Source: an uncultured Tropicimonas sp.
Lineage (GTDB): Bacteria; Pseudomonadota; Alphaproteobacteria; Rhodobacterales; Rhodobacteraceae
Length of the DNA stretch: 64,000 nucleotides
Reading direction: 5' to 3'
Assembly (NCBI GenBank): GCA_947495685.1
Contig: CANLZY010000021.1
Location: 46,696 to 110,695 of the forward strand
The notes under the pieces were generated by a model. It ran no database searches and was not told where the DNA came from. It saw only the letters and a list, made by a program, of their open reading frames with translations. Positions within the stretch are counted from its first letter, which is position 1, and the number at the start of each line of letters is the position of its first letter. The position numbers and the translations under genes are program-made. This document shows positions 46,299 to 55,449 of this stretch, in pieces.

Positions 46299-46798
46299 GC
46301 GGTTTCGGTCTCCTGGCAGGTGGCGCAGCAGCCTTCGGCCTCGATGACGACCTTGTCGATCCGGAATCCTGCGGAAACCCCGGCCAGTTGCTGCAGAACG
46401 GCATCGGTCAGGGCGGTGGATTCGGCAACCCGGTTGCAGTGGCGGCAGACAAGAAATGCGGGAACATGAGCGGCTCCGGGGTGGGTGCAGGCAACAAACG
46501 CGTTCAAGCGTTCGACCCGGTGCGCGAACCCGTTGCCGACAAGAAAGTCGAGCGCCCGGTAGGCGGCCGGTGGCTGTGCGCCAAGCCCCTCTTCCTGCAA
46601 CCGTTCCAGCACTTCATAGGCACCCATGGCTCGGTGTTGCTCCAGCAGGATTTCCAGCGCACGACGCCGCACCGGCGTAAACCGCAGTCCGTTCCGGTCG
46701 CAATTGGCTTCGGCCACACCAAGGGCCTCGGCGACGCAGGCGTGATGGTCGTGCCGGGAAAAGCCGACAGGATCTTTGGCCGGATCTTGTGTTGGCAC
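46295..46798 (-). CDS. zur: zinc uptake regulator, Fur family
   Basis: A 167-residue zinc-sensing repressor. The winged helix (residues about 40-110: TPVRRRALEILLEQHRAMGAYEVLERLQEEG) is followed by a dimer domain with the metal motif CRHC and an N-terminal histidine patch (SRHDHHAC). The GTG at 46798 follows GGAGG and is preferred: the longer frame would start inside the Zur box at 46818. It probably represses both itself and the divergent znuA. Confidence 0.93.
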   Translation of the reverse strand: MPTQDPAKDPVGFSRHDHHACVAEALGVAEANCDRNGLRFTPVRRRALEILLEQHRAMGAYEVLERLQEEGLGAQPPAAYRALDFLVGNGFAHRVERLNAFVACTHPGAAHVPAFLVCRHCNRVAESTALTDAVLQQLAGVSAGFRIDKVVIEAEGCCATCQETETA

Positions 46799-46817
46799 AG
46801 GGCCTCCGATTTCGCTT

Positions 46818-46835
46818 GATGTGTTATAACATATC
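46818..46835. promoter_or_regulatory. Zur box
   Basis: An 18-bp dyad GATGTGTTATAACATATC with one mismatch between the halves (GATGTGTTA against TAACATATC). It is 20 bp before the zur start and 38 bp before znuA, so one box can shut both transcripts when zinc is ample. Confidence 0.85.
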
Positions 46836-46872
46836 ACTTAGGACATCGCCGTCCGAAAGAAAAGGTGCTTCG

Positions 46873-47883
46873 ATGTTCAGATCCTTGTTTGCCACGGTTT
46901 CAGTGGTTCTGTTGCCTTTGTCGGCCCAGGCCGAGGTGCCGTCGGTCGCAACCGACATAGCCCCGGTTCATTCGCTGGCCGCACAAGTCATGGGAGATCT
47001 GGGCCAACCCAAGCTCATCCTGCCGCCGGGTGCCTCGCCACACGGATACGCCATGCGACCGTCGGAGGCGCGCGCCCTGGCGCGTGCAGACGTGGTCTTT
47101 TGGATCAGCGAAAGCCTGACCCCCTGGCTCGCCGGGCCGATCGAGACGCTCGCAGAGGGGGCCACCACGATCGAATTGACCGAGGTGACCGGCGTGGTCC
47201 TGCACGACTACCGCGAGGACGCCGCGTTTCGCGACAATGAGACCCTCGACGCCGCCCCGGACGAGCATGCCGACCACGAAGACCACCAAGAAGACCATGA
47301 CGAAGATCACCACGAAGACCATGACGACGATCACGCCCACGAAGAAGAGGGCCACGAGGGGCACGCACACGCCGGGATGGATCCGCACGCATGGTTGTCA
47401 CCGGCGAACGCGGCCGCTTGGCTGGACGCAATGGCGCAAACCCTTGCCGTTGCCGACCCGGACAACGCCGCGATCTATGCGGAAAATGCCCAAACGGCCA
47501 AGTCCGATCTGCAGCGGCTGAGTGACGAGATCGGGCAGGATCTGACGGCGATGCAGGACGTCTCCTACCTCGTGTTTCACGATGCCTTCCAGTACTTCGA
47601 AACCTACTTCGGAGTGCAGGCCGCCGGGGCAATCTCGGTCAGCGATGCGACAGACCCGAGTGCCGCCCGGATCGCCCAGGTGCGGGACGTGGTGAAGGCA
47701 CTTGGCGTTACCTGTGTGGCGGCCGAACCCCAGTTCAACCCGGCGTTGATCCAGACGGTATCGGCGGGAACAGATGTTCGGGCGACGGTGCTCGATCCGA
47801 TCGGGGTCGACCTGCCTCCCGGTCCGGCATTGTACGGACAAATGCTGCGAAATCTTGCCGACGGCCTGCTGGGTTGCCTCTAG
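46873..47883 (+). CDS. znuA: periplasmic zinc-binding protein ZnuA
   Basis: Cluster A-I binding protein of 336 residues that captures Zn2+ for ZnuBC. Signal peptide of about 20 residues ends SAQA. The zinc ligands are expected at the histidine in SPHGYAM and others in GMDPHAW and FHDAF. Residues about 129-168 form a loop of mostly His, Asp and Glu, known to modulate zinc affinity. The ATG at 46873 is the one followed by the signal peptide. Confidence 0.96.
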   Translation: MFRSLFATVSVVLLPLSAQAEVPSVATDIAPVHSLAAQVMGDLGQPKLILPPGASPHGYAMRPSEARALARADVVFWISESLTPWLAGPIETLAEGATTIELTEVTGVVLHDYREDAAFRDNETLDAAPDEHADHEDHQEDHDEDHHEDHDDDHAHEEEGHEGHAHAGMDPHAWLSPANAAAWLDAMAQTLAVADPDNAAIYAENAQTAKSDLQRLSDEIGQDLTAMQDVSYLVFHDAFQYFETYFGVQAAGAISVSDATDPSAARIAQVRDVVKALGVTCVAAEPQFNPALIQTVSAGTDVRATVLDPIGVDLPPGPALYGQMLRNLADGLLGCL

Positions 47884-48127
47884 GTCAAGCTGCCTGCATG
47901 TGTGCTCCAGGTCCGGTTTTCGCCGCCAACGAATCGATCTCGATGCGATTCGCGCTGTCTTTTCAGGCGATTTTGGGGGAATTCCGCATTAAATAGCAGC
48001 TACTTGGCGGTGTCTTCAGCATTTGTGCGGGTGTTGGGCATTGCCAACTGGCGGTCTGATCGCTTTAGTTCGGCAGACAGATGCGCCGCCACTCAAAAGA
48101 ATGCATCACAGACCAACAGGAGCTGCC

Positions 48128-49234
48128 TTGACCGAGCCAGCCACGTCGACCGTTGCGCCCTTCGTGGAGTTTCGCAGCGTCCAGAAGAGCTATGACGGCG
48201 AAATCCTTGTCGTCAAGGATCTGAACCTCGCCATGCCCAAGGGCGAATTCCTGACAATGCTCGGGCCGTCAGGCTCGGGCAAGACGACCTGTCTGATGAT
48301 GTTGGCGGGCTTCGAGACTGCCACGCACGGCGAGATCCTTTTGGATCAGCACCCGATCAACAACATCCCGCCGCACAAGCGCGGCATCGGCATGGTGTTC
48401 CAGAACTATGCCCTGTTCCCGCACATGACGGTGGCCGAGAACCTCGCGTTCCCGCTGGAAGTTCGGGGTCTTGGCAAAGCCGACCGAGAGGCCAAGGTCA
48501 TGCGGGCGCTGGAAATGGTGCAGATGGGCGGTTTTGCCGCCCGCCGTCCGGCACAATTGTCCGGTGGCCAGAAACAGCGGATCGCGCTGGCGCGTGCGTT
48601 GGTGTTCGAACCGGAACTGGTGTTGATGGACGAGCCGCTGGGCGCGCTCGACAAGCAACTGCGCGAGCACATGCAGTTTGAAATCAAGCACCTGCATGAG
48701 ACCTTGGGAATCACCGTTGTCTACGTGACCCACGATCAGTCCGAAGCGCTGACGATGTCGGACCGCGTGGCCGTCTTCGACGATGGCCGCATTCAGCAGT
48801 TGGCACCGCCCGACGAACTGTACGAACGTCCGGACAACAGCTTTGTCGCCGGGTTCATTGGCGAGAACAACAAGCTTGAGGGAACCATCGAGGCGTTCGA
48901 CGCCGACAAGGCGCTGGTGCGGCTCCGGACCGGCGAGCTGATCGATGCGACGCCGGTGAACATCACTTCCGTCGGCCAGGAAACGCTTGTGTCGATCCGC
49001 CCCGAACGGGTGGAGTTCAAGCCGGAGAATTTCGACGAGGGGGCTCACACGATCGAGGCCGAGGTGCTCGAGTTCATCTACATGGGCGACACCTATCGGA
49101 CCCGGATGCGTGTTGCGGGGCACGACGACTTCGTAATGAAGTCGCGCAACACGATGGGGCAGGAACGTCTGCAACCAGGGCAAAAGCTGAATATCAGCTG
49201 GCACCCGGAAGATGCGCGGGCGCTCGATCCGTAG
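48128..49234 (+). CDS. potA: polyamine-type ABC transporter ATP-binding protein (PotA-like)
   Basis: A 368-residue ATPase: Walker A GPSGSGKTT, Q-loop FQNYALFPHM, signature LSGGQKQRIALARAL, Walker B ELVLMDEP and THDQSEA, then a TOBE domain (from about residue 260). The upstream frame begins at a non-homologous stretch; the TTG at 48128 follows AGGAG at the right distance, so it is taken as the start. It heads a potA-SBP-potB-potC operon. Confidence 0.92.
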   Translation: MTEPATSTVAPFVEFRSVQKSYDGEILVVKDLNLAMPKGEFLTMLGPSGSGKTTCLMMLAGFETATHGEILLDQHPINNIPPHKRGIGMVFQNYALFPHMTVAENLAFPLEVRGLGKADREAKVMRALEMVQMGGFAARRPAQLSGGQKQRIALARALVFEPELVLMDEPLGALDKQLREHMQFEIKHLHETLGITVVYVTHDQSEALTMSDRVAVFDDGRIQQLAPPDELYERPDNSFVAGFIGENNKLEGTIEAFDADKALVRLRTGELIDATPVNITSVGQETLVSIRPERVEFKPENFDEGAHTIEAEVLEFIYMGDTYRTRMRVAGHDDFVMKSRNTMGQERLQPGQKLNISWHPEDARALDP

Positions 49235-49316
49235 CCACCAAACCAGAACCACCAAACCAACCGCACGTGCGAACAAACCGCGCGGCATCTACCAAGTGTC
49301 CAACACGGAGATCGAA

Positions 49317-50387
49317 ATGAAAACTACACTCTTTCTGACGACGGCCCTTGCCGGTTTTGCCTTTGCCGCTTCGGCGAACGAGGTGACGGTGATGAGCTGG
49401 GGCGGCGCCTATGGAAAAAGCCAGATCGAAGCCTATCACAAGCCCTTCACCGCCGAGACCGGTGTCTCGGTGAACTCTGTCGATGCCGACAATCCCGCGA
49501 CCCCGATCAAGGCGCAGGTCGAAGCCGGCAACGTGACCATCGACGTGGCCGACGTGGAGTATTCCGACGCCGTGCGTCTGTGCGACGAAGGCCTGCTTGA
49601 AGAATTCGACAGCTCCATGCTGCCCGATGGCGCCGACGGCACCCCGGCCGCCGAGGACTTCATCGAAGGCGCGCTGACCGATTGCGCCGTGGCCAACATC
49701 GTTTGGTCGACCGTTTACGCCTACAACACCGACTCCGTTGACGGCGCGCCGATGTCCATGGCCGACTTCTACGACCTGGAGAAGTACCCGGGCAAGCGCG
49801 GCATGCGCAAGGCAGCCAAGGCGAACCTCGAGATGGCGCTGATCGCCGATGGCGTGCCGGCCGGTGAAGTCTACGAGATGCTGGAAACCGACGAGGGTGT
49901 CGACAAGGCGTTCGCCAAGCTCGAAACCATCAAGGACAGCATCGTCTGGTGGGAAGCCGGCGCGCAGCCGCCGCAGCTTCTGGCGGACGGCGAAGTCGTC
50001 ATGTCCACCGCCTACAACGGCCGTATCTTCAACGCCGCCGTTGGCGAGAACCAGCCGTTCGAAATCGTCTGGGACGGCCAGATCCTCGACTTCGACCTGT
50101 TCGTGATCCCCAAGGGCGCACCGAACCTGGAGAACGCGGTGGAGTTCATCAAGTTCTCGACCGACACCCAGCGTCTGGCAGACCAGGCCAAGTGGATCTC
50201 CTATGGTCCGGCGCGGAAATCCTCGGGCGCGCTTGTCGGTCTCTACCAGGACGGCAAGACCGAAATGGCCTCGCACATGCCGACCGCGGCCGCCAACCTC
50301 ACGAACGCGATCGTCAACGACTTCGAGTTCTGGGCTGACCGCGACACAGAGCTGAGCGAGCGTTTCAACGCCTGGCTGGCAAACTGA
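49317..50387 (+). CDS. polyamine-type ABC transporter substrate-binding protein
   Basis: Periplasmic protein of 356 residues with a signal peptide of about 20 residues (ends ASANE). The fold is PotD/PotF-like (VTVMSWGGAYGKSQIEAYHKPF at the start; DFVVI-like end). Members bind putrescine or spermidine, though some Rhodobacteraceae ones bind other amines; ligand pocket cannot be confirmed by eye. Its frame in the window starts earlier; the chosen ATG begins the signal peptide. Confidence 0.9.
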   Translation: MKTTLFLTTALAGFAFAASANEVTVMSWGGAYGKSQIEAYHKPFTAETGVSVNSVDADNPATPIKAQVEAGNVTIDVADVEYSDAVRLCDEGLLEEFDSSMLPDGADGTPAAEDFIEGALTDCAVANIVWSTVYAYNTDSVDGAPMSMADFYDLEKYPGKRGMRKAAKANLEMALIADGVPAGEVYEMLETDEGVDKAFAKLETIKDSIVWWEAGAQPPQLLADGEVVMSTAYNGRIFNAAVGENQPFEIVWDGQILDFDLFVIPKGAPNLENAVEFIKFSTDTQRLADQAKWISYGPARKSSGALVGLYQDGKTEMASHMPTAAANLTNAIVNDFEFWADRDTELSERFNAWLAN

Positions 50388-50400
50388 TCTGATACCACGC

Positions 50401-50423
50401 CGCCCCGGCTACGTGCCGGGGCG
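50401..50423 (+). terminator. intercistronic hairpin after the polyamine-binding protein gene
   Basis: Nine-base arms (CGCCCCGGC and GCCGGGGCG) with a TACGT loop, no T run. Same position relative to a binding-protein gene as the one at 38348, suggesting differential expression of binding protein and permease. Confidence 0.55.
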
Positions 50424-50482
50424 TGCTTCTCCATACCGGTTTTCATGGCACCCGCCCGGAAACCCTTCGCCGGGATACCCCA

Positions 50483-51784
50483 ATGTCCGACGCCCAAGCC
50501 GATCCTGCCCTGACCGGGCCGCTGACCACCGCTGACGGCAGGCCGCTCAAGGCGGCCCTGGCCCGGGCCGAGGCGCGCTCCAAGCGGCGGGCCTTTTTCC
50601 TGGTGCTGCCGCTGCTGCTGTTCGTTGTTGTGACGTTCCTGATGCCGATCGGGCAAATGTTGGCCAAGTCGGTGAACAACAGTGGTTTCTATTCCTGGAA
50701 GGACCGTGACGCCCACGTCAATGTGCCCCTGATGGTGGACTTGCGAGGGTGGTTCGACGACAATCCGGTCGGTACAGTCCCGGACGAAGCGGCCTATGCG
50801 GCGCTTGTGGCCGGGTTGAGCCATGCTCGCGAGGTCAAGGCCATCGGCCAGATTGGCACGCGGATAAACTACGAAGTGTCCGGCTCCCGCTCGATGTTCA
50901 CCAAATCGGCCCGCAGGGCCGCCAAGCTGGAACCGCCGTTCAAAGAGGCGCTGCTCGATCTCGACGACGATTGGGACGATCCGAAGCTCTGGGGATCGAT
51001 GCGCAATGCATCCAAGGCATTCACCATCGATTTCTACTTGTCTGCGATCGACCGGACCCGTGACGCTGACGGCAATATCGTCAAGGTGGACGAAGATCGT
51101 GCGGTCTACGTGCTGTTGTTCAAGCGCACGCTGATCCTTTCGGCCGTCATCACCTTCCTGACCTTCCTTCTGGGCTTTCCGATCGCGCACCTGCTGGCGA
51201 CCCTGCCGCTCAGGCATTCCAACCTGTTGATGATCTTTGTCCTGCTGCCATTCTGGACGTCCCTGCTCGTGCGCACGACCTCCTGGATCGTGCTGCTGCA
51301 AAGCCAGGGCGTGGTCAACGACGTCTGGGTTTCGGCCGGGTTGATCGCCGACGAGAGCCGGGTGCAGATGATCTACAACCAGACCGGCACGATCATCGCG
51401 ATGACTCACATTCTACTGCCGTTCATGGTGTTGCCGCTCTACTCCGTGATGCGGCCGATCGATCCGTCCTATGTTCGTGCCGCCCGTTCGTTGGGCGCCA
51501 CGTCGTGGACCGCGTTCCGCCGGATCTACATGCCCCAGACGGTGCCCGGCATCGGCGCGGGTGGTCTGCTCGTGTTCATCCTGGCGGTGGGTTACTACAT
51601 CACGCCGGCCCTTGTCGGCGGCTCCAGCGGACAGCTGATCTCTAACCTGATCGCCTTCCACATGCAGAAATCGCTCAACTGGTCACTCGCGGCGGCGCTC
51701 GCCTCGCTCCTCCTGTTCGGCGTGCTTCTTCTCTACTGGTTGTACGATCGCCTGATCGGCATCGACAACCTCAAGCTCGGATGA
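50483..51784 (+). CDS. potB: polyamine-type ABC permease (PotB-like, long form)
   Basis: A 433-residue membrane protein, longer than the usual 285. The EAA-loop motif of ABC permeases is SLGATSWTAFRRIYMPQTVPGIG. The extra length is a cytoplasmic N-terminus and a large periplasmic-type loop of about 130 residues between helices 1 and 2. Pairs with PotC at 51870. The ATG at 50483 is preferred over an upstream extension. Confidence 0.9.
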   Translation: MSDAQADPALTGPLTTADGRPLKAALARAEARSKRRAFFLVLPLLLFVVVTFLMPIGQMLAKSVNNSGFYSWKDRDAHVNVPLMVDLRGWFDDNPVGTVPDEAAYAALVAGLSHAREVKAIGQIGTRINYEVSGSRSMFTKSARRAAKLEPPFKEALLDLDDDWDDPKLWGSMRNASKAFTIDFYLSAIDRTRDADGNIVKVDEDRAVYVLLFKRTLILSAVITFLTFLLGFPIAHLLATLPLRHSNLLMIFVLLPFWTSLLVRTTSWIVLLQSQGVVNDVWVSAGLIADESRVQMIYNQTGTIIAMTHILLPFMVLPLYSVMRPIDPSYVRAARSLGATSWTAFRRIYMPQTVPGIGAGGLLVFILAVGYYITPALVGGSSGQLISNLIAFHMQKSLNWSLAAALASLLLFGVLLLYWLYDRLIGIDNLKLG

Positions 51785-51827
51785 CACGCCGCCTGCGCTA
51801 CGTCTGTCCGTAAAAATCCCGGGGGGT

Positions 51828-51847
51828 CCGGGGGGCAATCCCCCCGG
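51828..51847. repeat. G6/C6 hairpin element, copy 2
   Basis: CCGGGGGG-CAAT-CCCCCCGG, a perfect 8-bp stem 22 bp before potC's start, related to the one at 9699-9719. Flanked by more G/C-run sequence. May affect potC expression. Confidence 0.6.
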
Positions 51848-51869
51848 CCTCCGCAGCCGGAGACCCGAC

Positions 51870-52784
51870 ATGGCCCTGCCCACCTATGCCACGCCACTCG
51901 AAAAGATCTGGCACTACGCCTATCTTGTGATCTGCGCGTCGATCTTCCTGTTCCTGATTGCGCCGATCCTGATCGTGATCCCGCTCAGCTTCAACGCCGA
52001 GCCCTATTTCACCTTCACCGAAAAGATGCTGGCCTTTGATCCCACGGGCTACTCGACCCGCTGGTATGATCTGCTGCTGACCTTCGGGATGGAAAACCCG
52101 GACTCTGTCCCGCGGGACGGTTCCTGGTGGGCCGATGCCTGGGAAAATGCGGCCTGGATAAATGCCGCAAAGAACTCTGTCATCATCGGGTTCTTTTCGA
52201 CGATCCTGGCAACCTGCCTCGGGACACTGGCCGCGCTTGGCCTGTCTCGCCCCGAGATGCCGTTTCGCCGTTCGATCATGGCCGTGCTGATATCGCCGAT
52301 GATCGTTCCGATCATCATCACCGCGACGGGCCTGTTCTTCTTCTATTCCGCGACCGGGCTGGCGAACAGCTATCTCGGCATCATCATGGCGCACGCGACG
52401 CTTGGCATTCCGTTCGTGATCATCACCGTTACGGCCACGCTTGTCGGGTTTGACCATTCCCTGACCCGCGCGGCGGCGTCGCTTGGCGCCAACCCGTCGA
52501 CGACCTTTTTCAAGATAACGATGCCTTTGATCCTGCCGGGCGTGGTGTCAGGGGCCTTGTTCGCCTTCGTGACGTCTTTTGACGAGGTTGTCGTGGTGCT
52601 GTTCGTGGCGGCACATGATCAACAGACGATCCCGCGCCAGATGTGGAACGGTATCCGCGAACAGATCAGCCCGGCCATCCTGTCCGTGGCAACGATCCTC
52701 GTGGTGGTCTCCATCGCGCTGCTGGCAACGGTCGAACTTCTTCGGCGGCGGTCTGAGAGGCTGCGCGGGGTGTCCCCGGGCTGA
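51870..52784 (+). CDS. potC: polyamine-type ABC permease (PotC-like)
   Basis: A 304-residue six-helix permease. The EAA-loop appears as AAASLGANPSTTFFKITMPLILPGVVSG. It starts with an N-terminal segment (LEKIWHYAYLVICASIFLFLIAP) for helix 1. The last gene of the transporter operon; no further gene follows before a convergent AEC permease. Confidence 0.93.
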   Translation: MALPTYATPLEKIWHYAYLVICASIFLFLIAPILIVIPLSFNAEPYFTFTEKMLAFDPTGYSTRWYDLLLTFGMENPDSVPRDGSWWADAWENAAWINAAKNSVIIGFFSTILATCLGTLAALGLSRPEMPFRRSIMAVLISPMIVPIIITATGLFFFYSATGLANSYLGIIMAHATLGIPFVIITVTATLVGFDHSLTRAAASLGANPSTTFFKITMPLILPGVVSGALFAFVTSFDEVVVVLFVAAHDQQTIPRQMWNGIREQISPAILSVATILVVVSIALLATVELLRRRSERLRGVSPG

Positions 52785-52898
52785 TCGGCCCCCGTGGCCC
52801 GTTGCCTTGGTGTCAGCGGGCCAGGACGGAACGACGGACGCGTGCGTGGCAGCGCGCGTGTCCGAGGTGGCTGTTCCTGCCGTTTCCGGGACACACCG

Positions 52899-53834
52899 TC
52901 AGGGCAACAACGCCAGCCAGACCCAACTGGTGAACAGCGACAACGCTGTCCCGATCAGGACAGACGACGCCACCACCCGCTTTGCGACCCCATAGATGTT
53001 GGCAAAGATATAGGCGTTCACCCCCGGGGCCATCGCCGCCATGACCATTGTCGAACGGAAACTCGGCACCGACAGGTCCAAGGTCGTTCCCAGGGTCCAC
53101 GTCACCGCCGGATGCACGACAAGCGAGGCGGCAACGATCCAGGCGATCGTTCGCAAGTCACCTTCGGGCCGATAGTTGCACAGCACGCCGCCAAGGCCGA
53201 AGAGCGCGGCGGGCAGGGCGGCACGGGCCACAAGGTCCAGCGCTTCGGTCAGGAAGCCGGGCAGCGTCAGGCCGGTCAGGTTGACCGTCAGGCCGGCGAT
53301 GATTGCCAGGATCAGGTTGTTGCGGAACATGGCCTTCAGCACCCGCCCCGGAAGCTCGACCAGGGTGCCACCATTGTTGCGGGCCCGAACGACCTCCATC
53401 ATCGTGATCCCGATGCCGTAGCAATACGGTGAATTGAACGCGATGATCACAAAGTTGGCGTGGGTCGCATCCGGCCCGAAGGCCTGTTGGGTGACCGGAA
53501 CCCCCAGCAACAGGCCATTGGCAAACAACCCGCAAAAGCCGATTGCCACGCTGTCTTCCCAGGGGCGGTTGAACAGGTGCCGTGCGCCCAGCATCGCAAG
53601 CAGGAACGCCACTGTGGCCCCCCCGTAGTAGCTGATCAGAAGTTCCGGCGTGAGGGTTTCGTCGATGTCCAGGGTCGAGATGGCGCGGAACAGCAATGCC
53701 GGGATCGCGATGGATTGGGCAAAGGTCATCAGCCCGTCGACCCCCGATTCCGGAAACAACTGTTGCTGGACGGCCAGATAGCCAAATCCCACCACGAGGA
53801 AGACCGGAAGGATTGCTATCAGGACCTCGAACAT
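52899..53834 (-). CDS. AEC family transporter
   Basis: A 311-residue membrane protein with about ten helices, in the auxin efflux carrier family like the one at 9789 but unrelated in detail. Core segments: ILPVFLVVGFGYLAV, IGFCGLFANGLLLGVPVTQQAFGP (the N-x-x-x-x-G-x-P type motif), APGVNAYIFANIYGVA near the end. Substrate unknown. Four bp downstream of the MBL hydrolase stop on the same strand. Confidence 0.85.
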   Translation of the reverse strand: MFEVLIAILPVFLVVGFGYLAVQQQLFPESGVDGLMTFAQSIAIPALLFRAISTLDIDETLTPELLISYYGGATVAFLLAMLGARHLFNRPWEDSVAIGFCGLFANGLLLGVPVTQQAFGPDATHANFVIIAFNSPYCYGIGITMMEVVRARNNGGTLVELPGRVLKAMFRNNLILAIIAGLTVNLTGLTLPGFLTEALDLVARAALPAALFGLGGVLCNYRPEGDLRTIAWIVAASLVVHPAVTWTLGTTLDLSVPSFRSTMVMAAMAPGVNAYIFANIYGVAKRVVASSVLIGTALSLFTSWVWLALLP

Positions 53835-53838
53835 CAGG

Positions 53839-54639
53839 TCAGACCGGATAGACGAGTGTCATGCCGTCATAGGCAGGGGTGATATGATCGGGTGTTTCCG
53901 CGTCGAGGGTGACGTAGTCGAGGTCGATGTGCATGTTGGTCAGCACCGCGCGGGTTGGGGCGGCGCGCTCGATCCAGCCCAGGGTGCGTTCCACGTGGGA
54001 GTGGCTGGGATGGGGGGTATAGCGCAGTGCATCGACAATCCAGCACTCCAGACCCTCCAGCACCGGCCAGACCTCTTCGGGGATCTCCTGCACGTCTGGA
54101 AGATAGGCAAGGTCACCGATCCGAAAGCCGAGCGAGTCGATGTTGCCATGTCGGACTTCGAACGGGATCAGATCGATCACGCCGCCGTCTCCGTCGATCG
54201 ACAGCGGTCCGACGATCGTGTTCATGTCAAGGATCGGAGGATAGGAAGACCCCTCCGGTTGAACAAAGGCATAGGCGAACCGGACCATCAGGTCGGTTTG
54301 CGTGGCCGCGTCCGCCCAGACCGGCAACCGCCGGCGGATGTTGAACACGACCATCCGCAGGTCATCGAGCCCGTGGCAATGGTCGGCATGCGAATGGGTA
54401 AAGACCACGGCGTCGAGCGCGCCGACACCAGCCGCCAGCAGTTGCGGCCGCAGGTCCGGAGATGCGTCGACCAAGACACGCGTGGTGCCGCCCACGTCTG
54501 TCCGCTCGATCAGGAGCGAACAGCGCTGGCGAATATTGCGGGGGTTGGTCGGGTCACAGGCGCCCCAGATCCCGCCGACACGGGGCACGCCACCCGAAGA
54601 GCCACAGCCGAGAATGGTGAACCGGAGTTCGGCCATCAT
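53839..54639 (-). CDS. metallo-beta-lactamase fold hydrolase (PhnP-like)
   Basis: A 266-residue metal-dependent hydrolase of the PhnP/RNase Z-like group. The metal motif is HSHADHCHGLDD, preceded by GCGSSGGVPRVGG near the N-terminus, a pattern typical of this subfamily. Residues expected to complete the site are in THMHIDL-like TNMHIDLDY. Likely a cyclic phosphodiesterase. It overlaps the tatD stop and is often found beside tatD in alphaproteobacteria. Confidence 0.87.
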   Translation of the reverse strand: MMAELRFTILGCGSSGGVPRVGGIWGACDPTNPRNIRQRCSLLIERTDVGGTTRVLVDASPDLRPQLLAAGVGALDAVVFTHSHADHCHGLDDLRMVVFNIRRRLPVWADAATQTDLMVRFAYAFVQPEGSSYPPILDMNTIVGPLSIDGDGGVIDLIPFEVRHGNIDSLGFRIGDLAYLPDVQEIPEEVWPVLEGLECWIVDALRYTPHPSHSHVERTLGWIERAAPTRAVLTNMHIDLDYVTLDAETPDHITPAYDGMTLVYPV

Positions 54640-55439
54640 GCTGCCTGCTGCCAGCGGGCAGCCTTGGTAAAGAGACGCTCGAAGTTGGCGGTGGTCTGCG
54701 CGGAAAAGTCCGCATAGTCCATGCCGAAGACCTCGGCGCCGACCTTTGCGGTGTGTGCGGTATAGGCGGGTTCGTTGCGCCTGCCGCGATGGGGTGGTGG
54801 TGCAAGATAGGGTGAATCCGTCTCCACAAGGATGCGGTCAACGGGGGCGGCGGCAAAGATGTCGCGCACCTCCTGGCTGCGCGGGAAGGTCGCGATGCCC
54901 GACATCGACAGGTAGAAGCCCAGGTCCAGCGCCGCTTCGGCCAGCGCGGCCGTGGAGCTGAAGCAATGCATGACGCAGGCATAGGCCCCCGCCGCGTGCT
55001 CCTCCGACAGGATGCGGGCCATGTCCGCGTCGGCATCGCGGGCGTGGATGATCAGTGGCAGCCCGGTGCGACGAGCCGCTTCGATATGAATCCGCAAGCT
55101 TTCCTGCTGCACCTGGGCGCTTTCGGCGGTGTAGTGGTAATCCAGCCCGGTCTCGCCGATCCCGACAAACTTGGGATGCTCCGCCAGCGTCACCAACTCT
55201 TCGACGGTGGCCAACGGCTCTTCCGCGGCGCTCATCGGATGGGTGCCGGCGGCATAGAACACGGCGTCATGTGCCTCGGCGATCGCGCGGACCTGTGGTT
55301 CCTGTCGCAGCCGGGTACAGATGGTCACCATCCGCGTCACCCCGGCCTCGATGGCGCGGGCGATGATGTCGGCGTGCTGGCCGTCGAAATCGGGGAAGTC
55401 CAGATGGCAATGGCTGTCGACGATGGTGGGGTACTGCAT
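54636..55439 (-). CDS. tatD: TatD family metal-dependent deoxyribonuclease
   Basis: A 267-residue TIM-barrel nuclease (3'-5' exonuclease in known members). Metal ligands are visible in DSHCHLDF, GIGETGLDYHY and LIIHARDAD, and the late signature LVETDSPYLAPPPHRG is diagnostic. The ATG at 55439 starts the conserved domain; the longer frame continues into holB. Linked with the hydrolase downstream. Confidence 0.92.
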   Translation of the reverse strand: MQYPTIVDSHCHLDFPDFDGQHADIIARAIEAGVTRMVTICTRLRQEPQVRAIAEAHDAVFYAAGTHPMSAAEEPLATVEELVTLAEHPKFVGIGETGLDYHYTAESAQVQQESLRIHIEAARRTGLPLIIHARDADADMARILSEEHAAGAYACVMHCFSSTAALAEAALDLGFYLSMSGIATFPRSQEVRDIFAAAPVDRILVETDSPYLAPPPHRGRRNEPAYTAHTAKVGAEVFGMDYADFSAQTTANFERLFTKAARWQQAA

Positions 55440-55449
55440 GGGTGACTGC

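Noticed and set aside
48269..49288. 339-residue minus-strand frame opposite potA
   Set aside because: Antisense to an ABC ATPase with all motifs.
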